Of a DNA stretch of 64,000 nt, positions 10,270 to 21,154 are shown piece by piece. The stretch spans positions 3,224,001 through 3,288,000 of the forward strand of contig JASJZH010000003.1 of assembly GCA_037178975.1 (NCBI GenBank). The letters are read 5' to 3'. Positions within the stretch are counted from its first letter, which is position 1. The number at the start of each line of letters is the position of its first letter. The notes beneath the pieces were generated by a model. It saw only the letters and a program-made list of their open reading frames with translations, did not search any database and was not told the DNA's origin. This stretch comes from Oscheius tipulae. Its lineage: Eukaryota; Nematoda; Chromadorea; Rhabditida; Rhabditidae. The translations under genes were made by a program, and so were the position numbers.

Positions 10270-12176
10270 CTAAAAATCACCATCGTCGCGTCCTCTACTG
10301 AGACTCCGTCTTCTTTCATTCTCTGAGGATTCGAAGGATGGAGCGCTTTCTATATCAGACTCTTCTTTCGTCTTTAACGCAATCTTCTCTCGTCTTTTTC
10401 GTTCTTGCAGCCGTTTTTTTCGTTCCTGCAACAGTTTTTTTTTGTTTCTGCAGCCTTACCGGCGTTCGCTGTGTTACATTGTGAAACTGGACACCGTCCC
10501 TGTCTCCAATCGCTGGTACGTGCTCTGAAGAGAAGTATGGGGAAAATCAAACAAATTCCAACCTTGGACTATGGCCGTAGGTCTTGGGTTTTGGTCTGCG
10601 AGTCCTTGTACCACTGTACTGCATATATTTCCTAACAGGGTTATCACTCAAAACGAAGTTTTAGTAGATAATGAAGGCCACATACTTAAAGGTTCGATAG
10701 TGAAGAGTGGAGTGCTGATTCTGACAAACAGGAAGATCTTAACTATTTTGTGAAACACTTGGTTATACATCGGCAGGCACCACGCTTCATTCAAATTTTT
10801 TCGCGCGCAATTTCGTTTTTTGGCGCGGATTCAATTTTTCATTATTTTACAAGCTTTTCTGGTTTTGTTGCTCATTTCTGCTATTTTTCCGTAAAACATG
10901 TTAACCCGTTGACAAGAATTTTTCTCTACGGAAAAATAAGATAAAAACACATCACAGTTCTTCTTTCCAGTCCTTCCGGCGTCACTCTTCTTAAATTATC
11001 TGTAAATGTGAAAAAAGCTTTCAAAACGAGCTGTAGCTACTACATATAACTAGATACATAACACACCGTTTATTGCGCAAAAAATTTGAATGAAGCGTGG
11101 TGCCTGCCGAAGTATTACCAAACATCTCTAAAAAAAAGAAACTAACCATTGATGCGAAAACGAGGAGAAGCATGTGGAAGGGAATTCCGTCACATAGACC
11201 CTTGTAAAATTTGTTGAGATGTGGACCAAGAGAGGACAGCCAGCCGAAGAGACCGTTTGAAAGAACGTCGGAAAAGACGTTTAATAGGGAAATTTCGGAA
11301 ACGATCGATACTGTTTGGGACTGAAAGCACATTTGAAGAATAAAACACTGAAGCATACCTCGACAAATTTGAGACAGGGAGATTTGTGTTTGAATGAAAC
11401 CAGACCGGTCAGCAAGTCGAGTCCTTGCTCTATTAGACCTGCTGGAGCACAGGCATCTCCTCTCATCTCTGTAGCAGCTGCAAGACGAGCTGCTAACTTT
11501 TCCTAAACTAAGTCTGAGAAAAGAAAGTGGGAAAACATTCTTGATACATCCGATTATATGTCGTAACCATCGAGAGCAGAATCACAATTGTAAGAACAGA
11601 TAGCCAAAAAGAACGGGTGCTCATCAGACTTCGGAGGACGAAAAATGCTGCTGAGGGAAGAATGACCATGTTGCCCATGACAATCCATGGCCAGAGAAAT
11701 GTAAAAACGGAGTCCAACACAGTCGTACTGTCTTCCGGGAGCTGGAAACATTGGTACACGAAGAAAGACAAAACAGCGTCTACCACTTCGACCATGTTGT
11801 GTAATGCACTGCGAACCAGCTCCCTTTTTGAAATGTCGTCCCTTTCTGAGTCCAAATAGTCGGAAATGATGGCCATGTTGTACGAGGATAATGACAGTCT
11901 GGAATGTACCCAATTTGGAAAAAAAAATAATAAAACAAACTTGGCTGTTCTAGTGAAGAAGGCCTTCTGTGAAGGATCGACATTTATGCGTTGGAATACT
12001 CGGCGTAAAATGAGTCGAAGAGAAGGATCCTCGGCATAATGTGGGACATGGCATGTCTCACTGACTCCAGCTGCGGACAACATTGATTTTGAGGATGGAT
12101 CATTAGGATCGACCCAATCTTCTTCTTGTTGGCAAGATAGTGGGAAAATAACTGCAACAATCAGCAGTATTCTCAT
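10270..12176 (-). CDS. Chloride channel CLIC-like protein 1 (CLCC1/MCLC-like)
   Basis: Probable ER membrane protein of the CLCC1 family. A signal peptide (MRILLIVAVIFPLSCQQ) is followed by EEDWVDPNDPSS, matching the human DDWIDPTD start. Then comes a luminal helical region, a first membrane segment near FTFLWPWIVMGNMVI and a second near FWLSVLTIVILLSMV. The segment YNRMYQ-EKLAARLAAATEM aligns with human [21 protein letters not shown]. Later exons add a third hydrophobic segment (FHMLLLVFASM) and a long basic, Glu/Lys-rich cytosolic tail ending RGRDDGDF. Joining at 11503-11540 needs a GA-AG intron. The intron at 10721-11146 carries an inverted-repeat element. The family call rests on N-terminal and mid-region resemblance; the last two exons are less certain, because a second frame is also open there. 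Confidence 0.72.
10758..11122. mobile_element. Inverted-repeat (MITE-like) element in a CLCC1 intron
   Basis: Arms of about 44 bp at 10758-10801 and 11079-11122 are near-perfect inverted copies; the core GGCAGGCACCACGCTTCATT reads on one strand at one end and on the other strand at the other. Similarity extends inward through a CGCGCAA block. A second nested inverted repeat (TATTTTTCCGTA at about 10881 against TACGGAAAAATA at about 10927) lies inside. There is no open frame. The element fills most of a 426-nt intron, whereas other introns of this gene are about 40 nt. Confidence 0.6.
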
Positions 12177-12877
12177 CTTAAATCAGAGAATCATCATCTT
12201 CGGTACATTTGTGCAGTTATATAGAGCGAAAAGAAGCTGCAAACAATAAATTGTGATATAAGAAAGTAGTAAACAACAACAGGTGAGAAAAGTACATTCA
12301 AACTATTGTTGAAGCGATTGATACGCATTTGCGTACGACTTCATGTGAGAAGAAGGGAGTGAGTTGACCAGACTAACAGAAACCTTCTGTGACAGCTTAG
12401 AGAAGTGAGATCCTTATGCTCACGAGGCTGTAACATCTGAATCCCCCGTAATTCACAATCAACTGACTGACATTTTCTCGACCACCTCTTCCCTGACGTA
12501 AAAGCTAATATTCAGCGGATATTGTCAATCTGCGCCACTTGATCAAGTGGTCAGGAGTCTATTAAGGCATCAATAAATAAAAACTCGGATCCGAGGTAAT
12601 TGCAAAGACTATTCTGGTCTCTCAATGCAATCGTCGCCAGTCTATCTCATTGTTCGACTTCGAAAAAAGGCATGGATGTTCTCAATTGGTACTGATTCAT
12701 GACTCAAACCAATCCCGTGATCCTTTTTTATCCGTGACACCTGTCTTAGCAGCAGAAACGAATTAGTCGCGTTCTTTCAGTTTGTAGCCGTTTGGAATAC
12801 TGACATCTGTGTTACATTCAAGTAATTTCCTCTCATAAAGTTGTCTTGGCTCTCATTCTCTCTATATCTTCTAGAAG
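12177..12877. other. Divergent promoter region between CLCC1 and the first Sre gene
   Basis: About 700 bp with no coding signal. It must serve both the CLCC1-like gene (leftward) and the Sre gene (rightward). A perfect 16-bp palindrome lies at 12535-12550. A short inverted pair, atacgcatttgcgtac, lies near 12321. Confidence 0.5.
12535..12550. promoter_or_regulatory. Perfect 16-bp palindrome with paired NK2-type sites
   Basis: CCACTTGATCAAGTGG is its own reverse complement. It contains two facing copies of the CACTTGA/TCAAGTG core recognised by NK2-class homeodomains. It lies about 330 bp upstream of the Sre start codon, so a role in neuronal receptor expression is possible but unproven. Confidence 0.35.
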
Positions 12878-14069
12878 ATGTTGAATGAGACGGAAGAGGA
12901 AGCAATCTTCCTAAATCGGGCCCATCCATCAATGGTTAGAATAAATACCATCGCCTATATTCTGGAACTGATCTATTACTCCTTCGCGCTCGTCTTCGTC
13001 CCATCCTACATCATCCTGTCTCACTTTGCCAGAAGATTCCATCCTCTGTTAAGGTGTTTGAACCATTCAGGAAAATCTAATTCTCAATCCAGAATCCAAC
13101 TCCGTCTTTTCCTTATCGAAGTGATGATCCTTGTCACCGCCAGATGGATTGGAGTAATTCTTAGACTTGTGGAAGGAGGTACCCATTCTCTAGTATCGAT
13201 AAGCAGAGTTTCAGCTTCGATCGAACTTCCTCCTGGATTGAGAATTTTCCGTGATCTCTTGAGTGCACTCACATTGACGTGTGTGAATGATGTCGACATG
13301 ACTGTTTTTCTCATAGCGATGGAACGTCTTCTGGCCACTCTTCGGGTGAAAACTTACGAGAATGAGTACCATCATCCTATCTACCGTGTCCTTCTTTGTG
13401 TTTACATGGTAAGTATTGAACTCTAGATCTTTAGAACTGCCTAGCTCGTGCCACCGAACATTGTAGCTGTCTTGCTCTATCTTCTGGTTGATAGCAATAA
13501 TCCCAATCCGAAAGCATTGGATAACCTCAGTATTTGGAACTACGTGACCACTGGAACTTACGTTCTCGGGCTATTGGTAGACTTGGTTTCCTAAGAACTA
13601 TTAACAAGGGTTTAGGCAATGGAACTGAGCAGGCATGTGTCTCAAAGGCAACTGAACAGTCAGGACAGGCAACTTTCAACGAGTTTTCAATGCAACGAGA
13701 ATATAATGGTTTGCGTTCACAAAAGTGAGTAACAGGCAGTTCAGGTGGTCCGAATGTTCAGACCCATATTTATCATTCTCTTTCTCACTCGACTGGTACA
13801 GTTTTTTACTAAGTCCTACATGTTTTTCGTCCAATACAGTCAAGGAGCTATTGCGATCAGAATTGTGACTCATCTCTACAACCAGGTATTGAGCTTTTAC
13901 AAATACTCTCATGTCGCAGAGCGTGGGAATATGCTTCGTTCTCGTTCCTCTAACTCTTCTGAAGTTCCACAACAATCTGACAAGGTTCACTCGGCAGTCA
14001 GCCGTCATTAATCGCGTCGACGGCGACGTATATTTCCAGTCTCTGATGCAGAAATGGCAGACTCAATAA
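12878..14069 (+). CDS. Serpentine receptor class epsilon (Sre)-like chemoreceptor
   Basis: Seven-transmembrane nematode receptor. The start MLNETEEEAIFLN is followed by TM1 (YILELIYYSFALVFVPSYI). The Sre signature near TM3 reads FLIAMERLLATLRVKTYENE. The middle loop AMELSRHVSQRQLNSQDRQLS aligns with the neighbouring paralogue's ALLIAFRHSNQSLKAKDRHLS. Later exons carry VVRMFRPIFIILFLTRLVQFF and HLYNQSVGICFVLVPLTLL, and the end is VYFQSLMQKWQTQ. About six introns of 34-40 nt, all GT-AG, are at positions shared with the paralogue at 14072-15266. The model was checked exon by exon against that paralogue. The ligand is unknown; expression in sensory neurons is typical of the family. Confidence 0.82.
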
Positions 14070-14071
14070 AT

Positions 14072-15266
14072 TTACGGTAGATCCCAAGTCTTCTGTAGAT
14101 TTTCAAAGTAGTAGTTCGTTTCACGAGCCTTCTCGACCTCCGAATCGCCAACTGGTACTTTTGGTCGAAGACAGACTTTAAAGAGACGTTTTCGAATCGG
14201 TGGCTGGAGCCAAATGAGTAGAAAGGCCGTGAAGAGGACACAGAGACCGAGGGACTGAAAAGAACCGATTAGACTGACTGACTAGGACTGACCTGGTTGT
14301 ACAGATGGAGGATGATTCTGGTCCAGAATGCCTTGAACACCTGTATTCCAAAATAGGTGAAAAGGGCTGTTGACAAGAGCTGCATACCCATTTTGTTTTT
14401 ATTTTTTTCTGACCACAAACCTGACAGCAGCGCGTGAAGAAGAGGAGAAGATAAATGGGAACGACAACACTGACCACGCGTAGATTCTCTTTGCACTGAA
14501 AAGACTTGGACAAGTGTCGATCTTTGGCCTTCAAGCTCTGATTTGAATGTCGAAATGCTATCAAAAGTGCCTGAACAATCTGTTTTCCCCTCTCTGAGCA
14601 CACCGACCACAAGTCCGAAAACATTCGAGGTCATAACTACGAAAGACACATAGATATACTTAGGATTGTAGGGGTCAGGTTTCGAGAGATACAGGAAGTA
14701 GTCCATGAGAAGATTGCTGCCTCCGTGGACAATCCATGTTACAGTAATCAAGAGCTTCCCAGTAGCCATGTGTTCATAGGAGCTGACGTGATAAGCGGCA
14801 ACAAGACGCTCGATTGAGATAGCGAAGATGGATGTGTCGATGAGCATGACGAAGCAGAGATGGAACACCCTGGCCCAATAGTCGTAAACTACCAGCCAGG
14901 GAATAGGAATATCATGAGCTGGAGAGATTATGGTTACTGTCCCTTCGACTCACCATAAACAAGACGAATCGGAGCTAGAAGCGTACGACAAAGACCAGCT
15001 CCCATCATTCCTGTTATCAAACAGATCAGGAGTATTCGTAGCTGAACATGGAAGCCTCTAGCTCCGTTTGAAATGACCAAATAGCCGAGAAAGAGAGCCC
15101 ATCCAAACAGGTAGTAAAGGGCTTCGAGACTGTATTGGATAGTGTTGATTATTATCAAATCAGGACCGTCGTTTTTGAGCATTCTGGTCATTTCCGCCTT
15201 GGCCTCGTTGTCGGAATAGTCCATCAGGTGAGTCGACTCGACTGGACTATTGGTCATGGGCTGCAA
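14072..15266 (-). CDS. Serpentine receptor class epsilon (Sre)-like chemoreceptor
   Basis: Paralogue of the gene at 12878-14069 on the other strand. It starts MQPMTNSPVESTHLMDYSDN. TM1 is YSLEALYYLFGWALFLGYLVI. The Sre signature is FAISIERLVAAYHVSSYEHM. Loop and late transmembrane exons match the sister gene (SKSFQCKENLRVV against STSFQCNENIMVV; LYNQSLGLC against LYNQSVGIC). The C-terminus NYYFENLQKTWDLP aligns with DVYFQSLMQKWQTQ of the sister, which fixes both stop codons. Introns are canonical and in shared places. The ATG at 15266 is the first in frame; a later Met is possible. Its stop codon is 2 bp from the sister's stop. Confidence 0.82.
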
Positions 15267-16315
15267 GCTATCCTTTTTGCGAAGCAGGTAGCGGGAAATA
15301 ATTGAAGGTGATCACATAAAACAAATTGCGTGCAGAAAAGTATTTCGAAGGGGACGCCAAGTCTTGTGACAATGGACCCTTAGCAAAATGCCAATTACTG
15401 AATAGGTCGGCTGAAGAATACGTTGTGATTTTCTGCAATTGTTCCGCCAGACGAAGCTTGCAGCTGCTGCAGTACCGATCTCATTACCAGGAAATATCTT
15501 TCAGCAGGTCGCTGAAGATAAAAAAAAAAACATCGATATACCCAAACCCACCGATTTATCTTCAGACGGCAAGAGTGTATAGCAGTTTGGAAAGAATCTG
15601 GGTTCTACAGAAACGCGCCTATTAGCCTTCTAAAGGTCTGCTTTGCCTACGAGATCCCGGCATGAAAAGGATATCGTACCGGCTTCCAAATTGAGCAGGA
15701 AAAACCGCCAATTGAAAGAAACTAACATCCCTTACTTTCTTGATTTTTATTTATTTTGTGGTTTGCCAAGCTTAGAATTTTGTTTTTAAAGCGAGTATCT
15801 GGCTACGGAACACTTTAGCGCGAATCTCCCGTATAGCGCGGCAGTTCAAATCACTTTTATTCAAAAGCTCAAAAAATGAAATTCTGCCCATTTTTGTCGA
15901 TGATTGTAGCTCTTATTGTGTTAAAACACTACTCTAAACTCATGTGGACAAATTACATACAGAACAAAGAGAATGATATGGTATTAGGCTGTAAAAAGGC
16001 GAGTGAAGCTCTAAAATATCAAAATGTAGCTATTGCTAACTATTTTTCTTTTTTTTTTTTTGGTTTGGCGTGCGTACCAACTTTGGACCAAGACACTCAC
16101 TTTAACCCATCCACTTCCTTGAACCGTTTTTGTGCTCATCGCTTTCAATCTCGATGTTTATGCTCGTTTCGGCCAATTAGTAGAAGCCACCTGGTAAATT
16201 TTCGCAGCAGCGCGACGACTACGATTGGCGCGAACGTTATTTGTTCAAACTTTCTTTTGTTATCGACCTTTTTCTTTTTTTTTCACGGGAAATCTTCTTA
16301 ATAAGCAAATTCAGG
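15267..16315. other. Divergent intergenic region between Sre and kinesin-12
   Basis: About 1 kb that is AT-rich in its second half, with long T runs near 16030 and 16270. An ATG-initiated open stretch from 15876 crosses these T runs and has no family resemblance, so it is not called. The tract ending aaattcag at 16314, directly before the kinesin ATG, looks like a trans-splice acceptor. Confidence 0.4.
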
Positions 16316-19162
16316 ATGGCGGCTGAATTCATTCGTGTCAGCGCCCGGGTCCGTCCATCGGCCAAATGCTCGTCTAGCCGTGAGGTTCTCTCTCTGGATA
16401 AAACTAACGTCGCAATCATGTAAGTCCTTTTTCCGATTACAAGCTAAAATTCAATTGTAGAGCATCAAACAACAGGCTGTATCAATTCGACCAGGTTCTC
16501 GACAAGGATGCTGACCAGGCTGACGTTTTCAAAGGTGTCGGCAAGCGGATCATCGACGGAGCTCTCGAAGGGATCAATGGAACGGTTTTTGCCTACGGTA
16601 AGGCTTTGATTTCGACCAAGTACCAGCTTCTTTTCAGGACAGACCGGAAGTGGAAAGACGCACACGATGCTCGGACCAGCTCAAGAGGACGGATTTTTTA
16701 ACGATGCTAACCAGAAGGGTCTCATGCCGAGATGCTTGGAGTATCTCTTCCAGCAGCTGGAGCAGACAAAGGCGAAGATAGGGCCCACATTCGAATACAC
16801 CGTCTCCTGCATGTTCGTTGAGCTGTACAACGAGGCCATCACGGATCTTCTAGCCGACAACTGCCCTCCCGTCACGATCAGAGCCGAAGCCAAAAACATT
16901 GTCCTCCAAGGAGCAACGTGCGAATACGCTACCACATTTCTCGAAGCCATGAGACTTCTGCAAATAGGCTGGGACAATCGACGTGTAGGCGAGACTGCCA
17001 TGAACAAGGAGTCGTCTAGATCCCATGCCGTACTGACGATTGACGTAAGCTCATTTTAAAATCGTTCCGAACTCCAATTTAGGTAATTCAAACGGAAGAT
17101 CATGGCTGCGTCATCAATAAGCGAGAGGCCCGTATCAACTTGGTCGATTTGGCAGGCTCCGAACGCCAGAGCCAGTCCAAGGCATCTGGAGTCAGATTGA
17201 AGGAAGCGGCAAAGATCAATCAGAGTCTCGGCACCCTGGGACGCGTCATTCGAGAGCTTTCGTCCAAAGGAGGTCATGTGCCATACAGAGACTCGAAGCT
17301 CACTCTGATGATCCGCGACAGCTTGGGAGGCAGCAGTCGGACTGCCGTCATAGTATGTGTCCACCCAGACGAAGAGTATGCTTTGTATGTTTTTCTTTCC
17401 AACCAGTTTTCAGTTACTATGTCGAGTCACTCTCTACTCTCAAATTTGCCGAGGATTGCCGTCTTGTAAAGAACGAGCTCCACTTCAATCGAGAAGTCAC
17501 TGGAAAGTCTGTTGCGGCTCTACAAGAAAAGGTCCTCGAGCTGGAGCTACAACTGGAGAATGCCAGCAAACAGACCATCCAGCAATACGAAGACCGCCTT
17601 CGAACAATTAAAGAAGAACGCGATTTGTTCAAACTACGTCTACGGGAACTCGAGAATAAGGAAGTTGACGACACAATCGCTCTATACGAACCCAAATCGG
17701 TAACTGTCTATGCAGCAATGTGTATATGCTTTTTAGGCCTTCCGAACTCCTGCTCAGAAGCAGCGACGCAGAACACGATTCACTACACCTGGACAGCGCA
17801 ACCATCTAGATGCTACTCGCGCCGCCCAAATGCCTTTTTGGGGTGACGAAGAGGACAAAGAAAACTCGGTCAGTCGACTCTTACGTGATTCATAGTGTCC
17901 CCATTCAGGATTTGAGTCTAGACAAACTGTTGGATCTAATCCGCCAACTACGAGAAGAGATAAAGACTCTGCAGTCAGGAAATGATGAAAGTTGTGCTCT
18001 TGCCAGCAGTCGACTGCTCATCATCGAAGAGATCACCGCCGCTAAGAGCATTCTCGAAGGTGAAAAGGCTGCTTTGGAGAGAAGTTTTTTGAAGGAGCAA
18101 GAAGAGGTTTGTATAACATTCTTTTGAATTCACCCCAAGGTTTAGAATCGAGAACTGCAGAGAGTTAATAGCGAGCTGGATACGGACTTAGGATACGCAA
18201 AAGCCGATATAACGGCCTTGAATGACAAACTGAGTCAGGCTACGAACGATTTGGAGTCCGCCAGACTGAGGATTCACGAGCTCTCTGCCGAACGGGACGA
18301 ACTCACAAAGGCCCTCTCTCAAAATGCTGTTCTCATCCAGAACAAAGACAAGGAGATCAAGGAGTATCAAGTAATTATATTTTTCACGTTTACCTTTTTT
18401 GTTCAGGGAATTGGGAAACTGTTGGCTGCCAAAAACGATCAAAATAAGAGTCTTCTGGCAGAGTTTGAAAAGGAAAGCCACCGCCTTAGCGATGAGCTTG
18501 CTAAGACAAACACGCAGTTGGCGGATAAAGAACGTCTCGTGAAGCTTACTCAGGTTTGTGTTCGATCTAATGTTTGTACGTTTCTTTAGGATGAAAATCG
18601 TCGTTTGTTGAAGCTTGATCAAGAACGTCTGTCTCATGAAAAGACGGTCGAAGAGCTGAAGGTAACTCAGCACTATGGGCTGGGCAATTGTTCTCTTCAA
18701 CTTTAGGCTTCTATGCGTGATGCCGAACAACAGATTTACGATCTACGGGAAACTATGGATGACCGAGATGTAAGGATCAAATCACTGGAAGGGGCCTGCG
18801 CTGACAAGGAAGAAGAAATTGCTAGACTGAAGGGGGAGAATGAGTGTCTCAACACTCAGCTAGCCGAAACCGTTGGTCATAAAAACCCCCACCAAAATGT
18901 AGGTTTTGAGGCTACATCATTCATGCTATTGAGACTTCATTTCTGTTTGCGAACTTTGGATTTTCAGACGCGTTGGTCCAAATTCTTGAAAGTTCTCGGT
19001 CTCAAAAAAGTTTGTTTTCCGCGCGTACTCGAATGTTCTATTTTTCAGATAAAGATGATGCAAAAATACAAGGACGACGCCGCGAAATTCCGCAACGATA
19101 TTCAACAGCTCAGATCTGAGAAGGACCGTCTGGAAAAGGAATTGAGACGCCGCGCTACATAG
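16316..19162 (+). CDS. Kinesin-12 family motor (KIF15/KLP-18-like)
   Basis: N-terminal plus-end motor domain followed by a long coiled coil; kinesin-12 members help build spindles, including acentrosomal meiotic ones. The motor covers about residues 1-345, with [14 protein letters not shown] (P-loop), [13 protein letters not shown] (switch I), [11 protein letters not shown] (switch II), [16 protein letters not shown] and [30 protein letters not shown] resembles KIF15 GGWRNRRVASTSMN, which is the reason for choosing family 12. A Pro/Arg-rich linker ([14 protein letters not shown]) precedes coiled coil to the end (ERLVKLTQ to EKELRRRAT). The protein is about 760 residues, shorter than KIF15 or C. 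elegans KLP-18. About a dozen introns, including one of only 29 nt after EEYAL. The ATG is directly preceded by an acceptor-like tract. Confidence 0.88.
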
Positions 19163-19259
19163 ACCTCGCCATTTTATGTTCTTGCACTTGTAAAATTACC
19201 GGTAAAATATTAGTCTCGATCCTGTTTTTCATGTCTTGCAATAGCTTGGAATCAGTCTT

Positions 19260-19369
19260 AAGTCAAGCCAAATCGAGCCATTTTGGGAGAATGCTGCTTC
19301 TGTCGGTAGCCCGACTGGACCAGCATCTGCCTGTCATGAGTCTCAACGGGGCATCAGCCAAACTTGTTA
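19260..19369. repeat. Dispersed repeat A, copy 2
   Basis: Resembles 5321-5436 (see there). Shared features in order are an AGTCAAG start, TTTTGGGAGA/TTTGGGAGATG, GGTAGC then GACTGGA, ACCTGTCA/GCCTGTCA, and GGGCATCAGCCAAACTTG. Both copies are in the same orientation on the + strand. It lies just upstream of the intronless CK1-like gene. Confidence 0.6.
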
Positions 19370-19455
19370 TCAAGTAAAAAGAGTTTATTTTCAAACTTGC
19401 CTAATTAATGGATCTCGAAGTTTCCGGGATTAACCTCGACTTGCTAAGGAAGTAG

Positions 19456-19464
19456 TATAAAAGG
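19456..19464 (+). promoter_or_regulatory. TATA box of the CK1-like kinase gene
   Basis: TATAAAAGG lies 63 nt upstream of the start codon, leaving room for a transcription start about 30 nt downstream and a leader of about 30 nt. No acceptor-like tract intervenes, so this transcript is probably not trans-spliced. Confidence 0.55.
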
Positions 19465-19518
19465 CAAGCATCCAGCAATCTTGGTCAACTCCGGAGTAGC
19501 TGCTTTTGGTGGAGACGA

Positions 19519-20648
19519 CGATGCCGTCGGACGATGAGGAGAAGGAAAACCCCTGCGCCAACTTCCCAAAAGGCCTCAAGTTCGGCGAGTGGTCTATTGT
19601 CAACAAGCTAGATGAAGGAGGATTTGGGCAAGTCTACAAGGTGCAGAACATCAAGCAGCCAACTCTCTTCGCAGCTCTCAAGGCGGAACCGAACGATGTG
19701 GAAGGTGGATCGGCTATCAAGCTAGAGATGTCCGTCCTGAAGCAGATGTCAGCCGACGGTCCCAAGATCCATGTCCCGGTAGTCTACCACGCTGCCAAAC
19801 ACAAGAAGTTCTGCTATATGGTTATGATGTTGCTTGGCGAGAACCTTAAGCACCTGAAGAATCGCTGTCCCGGAGAGAAGATGACGCCTGGAACCTGGGC
19901 TCGTCTGGCTATCCAGTGCGTCTACGGAATCAAGTTGGTCCACGACTACGGCTACGTTCACAGGGACATCAAGCCGAACAACTTCGTCATGGGACATCCT
20001 TCGGACGCGGAGCGGGCTCGGATAGTGCACATCCTGGATTTCGGACTAACGCGGCCCTATGCATCGAAGACGAGGAGCGGTCAATGGGTGGCCAGAAGAG
20101 CCCGTGGATCGGCGGAATTTCGAGGAACACTTCGCTACTGCTCGCCCAACGTCCATGAGAAGCAGGAGCAGGGCAGACGGGACGATCTCTGGGGTCTGCT
20201 ATATGTGCTGATAGAGTTCCACTGCGGACTGCCATGGCAGAAGATACAGGACAAGCACAAGGTGGAAAAGATGAAAATACACTACGACGACAAGACGCTG
20301 ATGTCACACATGCCGCCGGAATGTGCAGATCTGCCGAAGAGCCTCCGTAACATCAATTGCTATCAGCGCCCAGATTATCTGCTCTGGGTCAATGCGTTCA
20401 ATGCTCTGCTCAAGCGTCTCGACGTCAAGTTCTGGGATCCATACGACTGGGAGAGTAAGACTGAACTCGACGCTCAGAAGGAGAAGACCAAGGGTGCCAT
20501 GCCTCTCTGGATGACGGCTGCTGAGGCCTTTTTCTCCTCTGATCCCGTTCGAATCAACGGTCCGCCGCCCAAGAAGAGAGGAGGAGACATTACTACCGCC
20601 AAGCTCGAATCTTACGAGGTCGACTCCAAGCAGCAGACAAAATCATAA
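19519..20648 (+). CDS. CK1-family kinase, TTBK-like, intronless
   Basis: Ser/Thr kinase of the casein kinase 1 group, tau-tubulin-kinase-like branch that is greatly expanded in nematodes and often sperm-expressed. It is a single uninterrupted frame of about 376 residues. Visible motifs are the glycine loop LDEGGFGQVYKV, the catalytic Lys in FAALKAE, HRDIKPNNFVMG (catalytic loop), LDFGLTR (DFG) and FRGTLRYCSPNVHEKQEQGRRDDLWGL in subdomains VIII-IX. The C-terminal tail is short and basic. All catalytic residues are present. The ATG at 19519 is used rather than in-frame codons upstream because it follows the TATA box at a sensible distance. It has no introns, whereas almost every neighbour has many, which suggests origin by retroposition. 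Confidence 0.9.
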
Positions 20649-20727
20649 ACTGTGATCACGTAACCAGATATCTAATAAAATTCTGGAATGTACTTGCTAT
20701 GTTCTTGTGTTGTTAGAGCGCTTCCAA

Positions 20728-21006
20728 TTATTTTGTTTTCAGATTATCCAAGACAACTGCCTCATCTACTCGAGTACCCCTTTTTGTCCACGTCCTTCTC
20801 TTTACTGCCTGACTAGCCCTGCAGCGAAAAATGAGTCCGAAGATTGAATAGGCACTGTCGAAGCAGCACGAGAAGTAGCTCGTCGACGTGAAAATAGTTG
20901 TTATGTACTTTTGCGTACACTATTCAAAAATTACCATCGAATTCCTCTTCAAGAATTCAATTTTACACCAAAGTGATGCCTCAGCTTGTGCATAAAATCG
21001 AAGCAT
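20728..21006 (-). CDS. Candidate small membrane protein (two exons)
   Basis: Weakly supported. The last exon, up to the stop at 20728, is open for over 50 codons and reads as a hydrophobic segment (TIFTSTSYFSCCFDSAYSIF) followed by a basic tail (KRRTWTKRGTRVDE). An upstream exon beginning MLRFYAQAEASLWC joins in phase through a 27-nt GT-AG intron, which is shorter than is usual here. A different acceptor would change the frame and the product. No family is recognised. It could be an accidental open frame. Confidence 0.25.
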
Positions 21007-21154
21007 TCCATGCCGATGTATCTTTTTGTGACTACTAGACTTTCATTTGAAGATTTTGTCCTGTCATGCTTGCTAAAAGAGACTGATCGATTCCGGTTCT
21101 TTTGTTACCTTCTCTCTTTCAACTATTTGCCTATTCTTTTCAGGCTGAGTCAAA
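21007..21154. promoter_or_regulatory. Upstream region of AP180 with trans-splice acceptor
   Basis: Short intergenic stretch ending in attcttttcag (about 21142), twelve bases before the AP180 start codon. This looks like a spliced-leader acceptor. Confidence 0.45.

Larger units (their letters stand above)
19163..19518. other. Intergenic region and promoter of the CK1-like gene
   Basis: Contains dispersed repeat A copy 2 (19260-19369) and, near its right end, a TATA box at 19456-19464, about 60 nt before the next ATG. No gene seen. Confidence 0.5.

Noticed and set aside
15876-16301. 141-codon + frame upstream of kinesin
   Set aside because: It crosses poly-T runs and the kinesin leader region, and the translation has no domain or conserved pattern.
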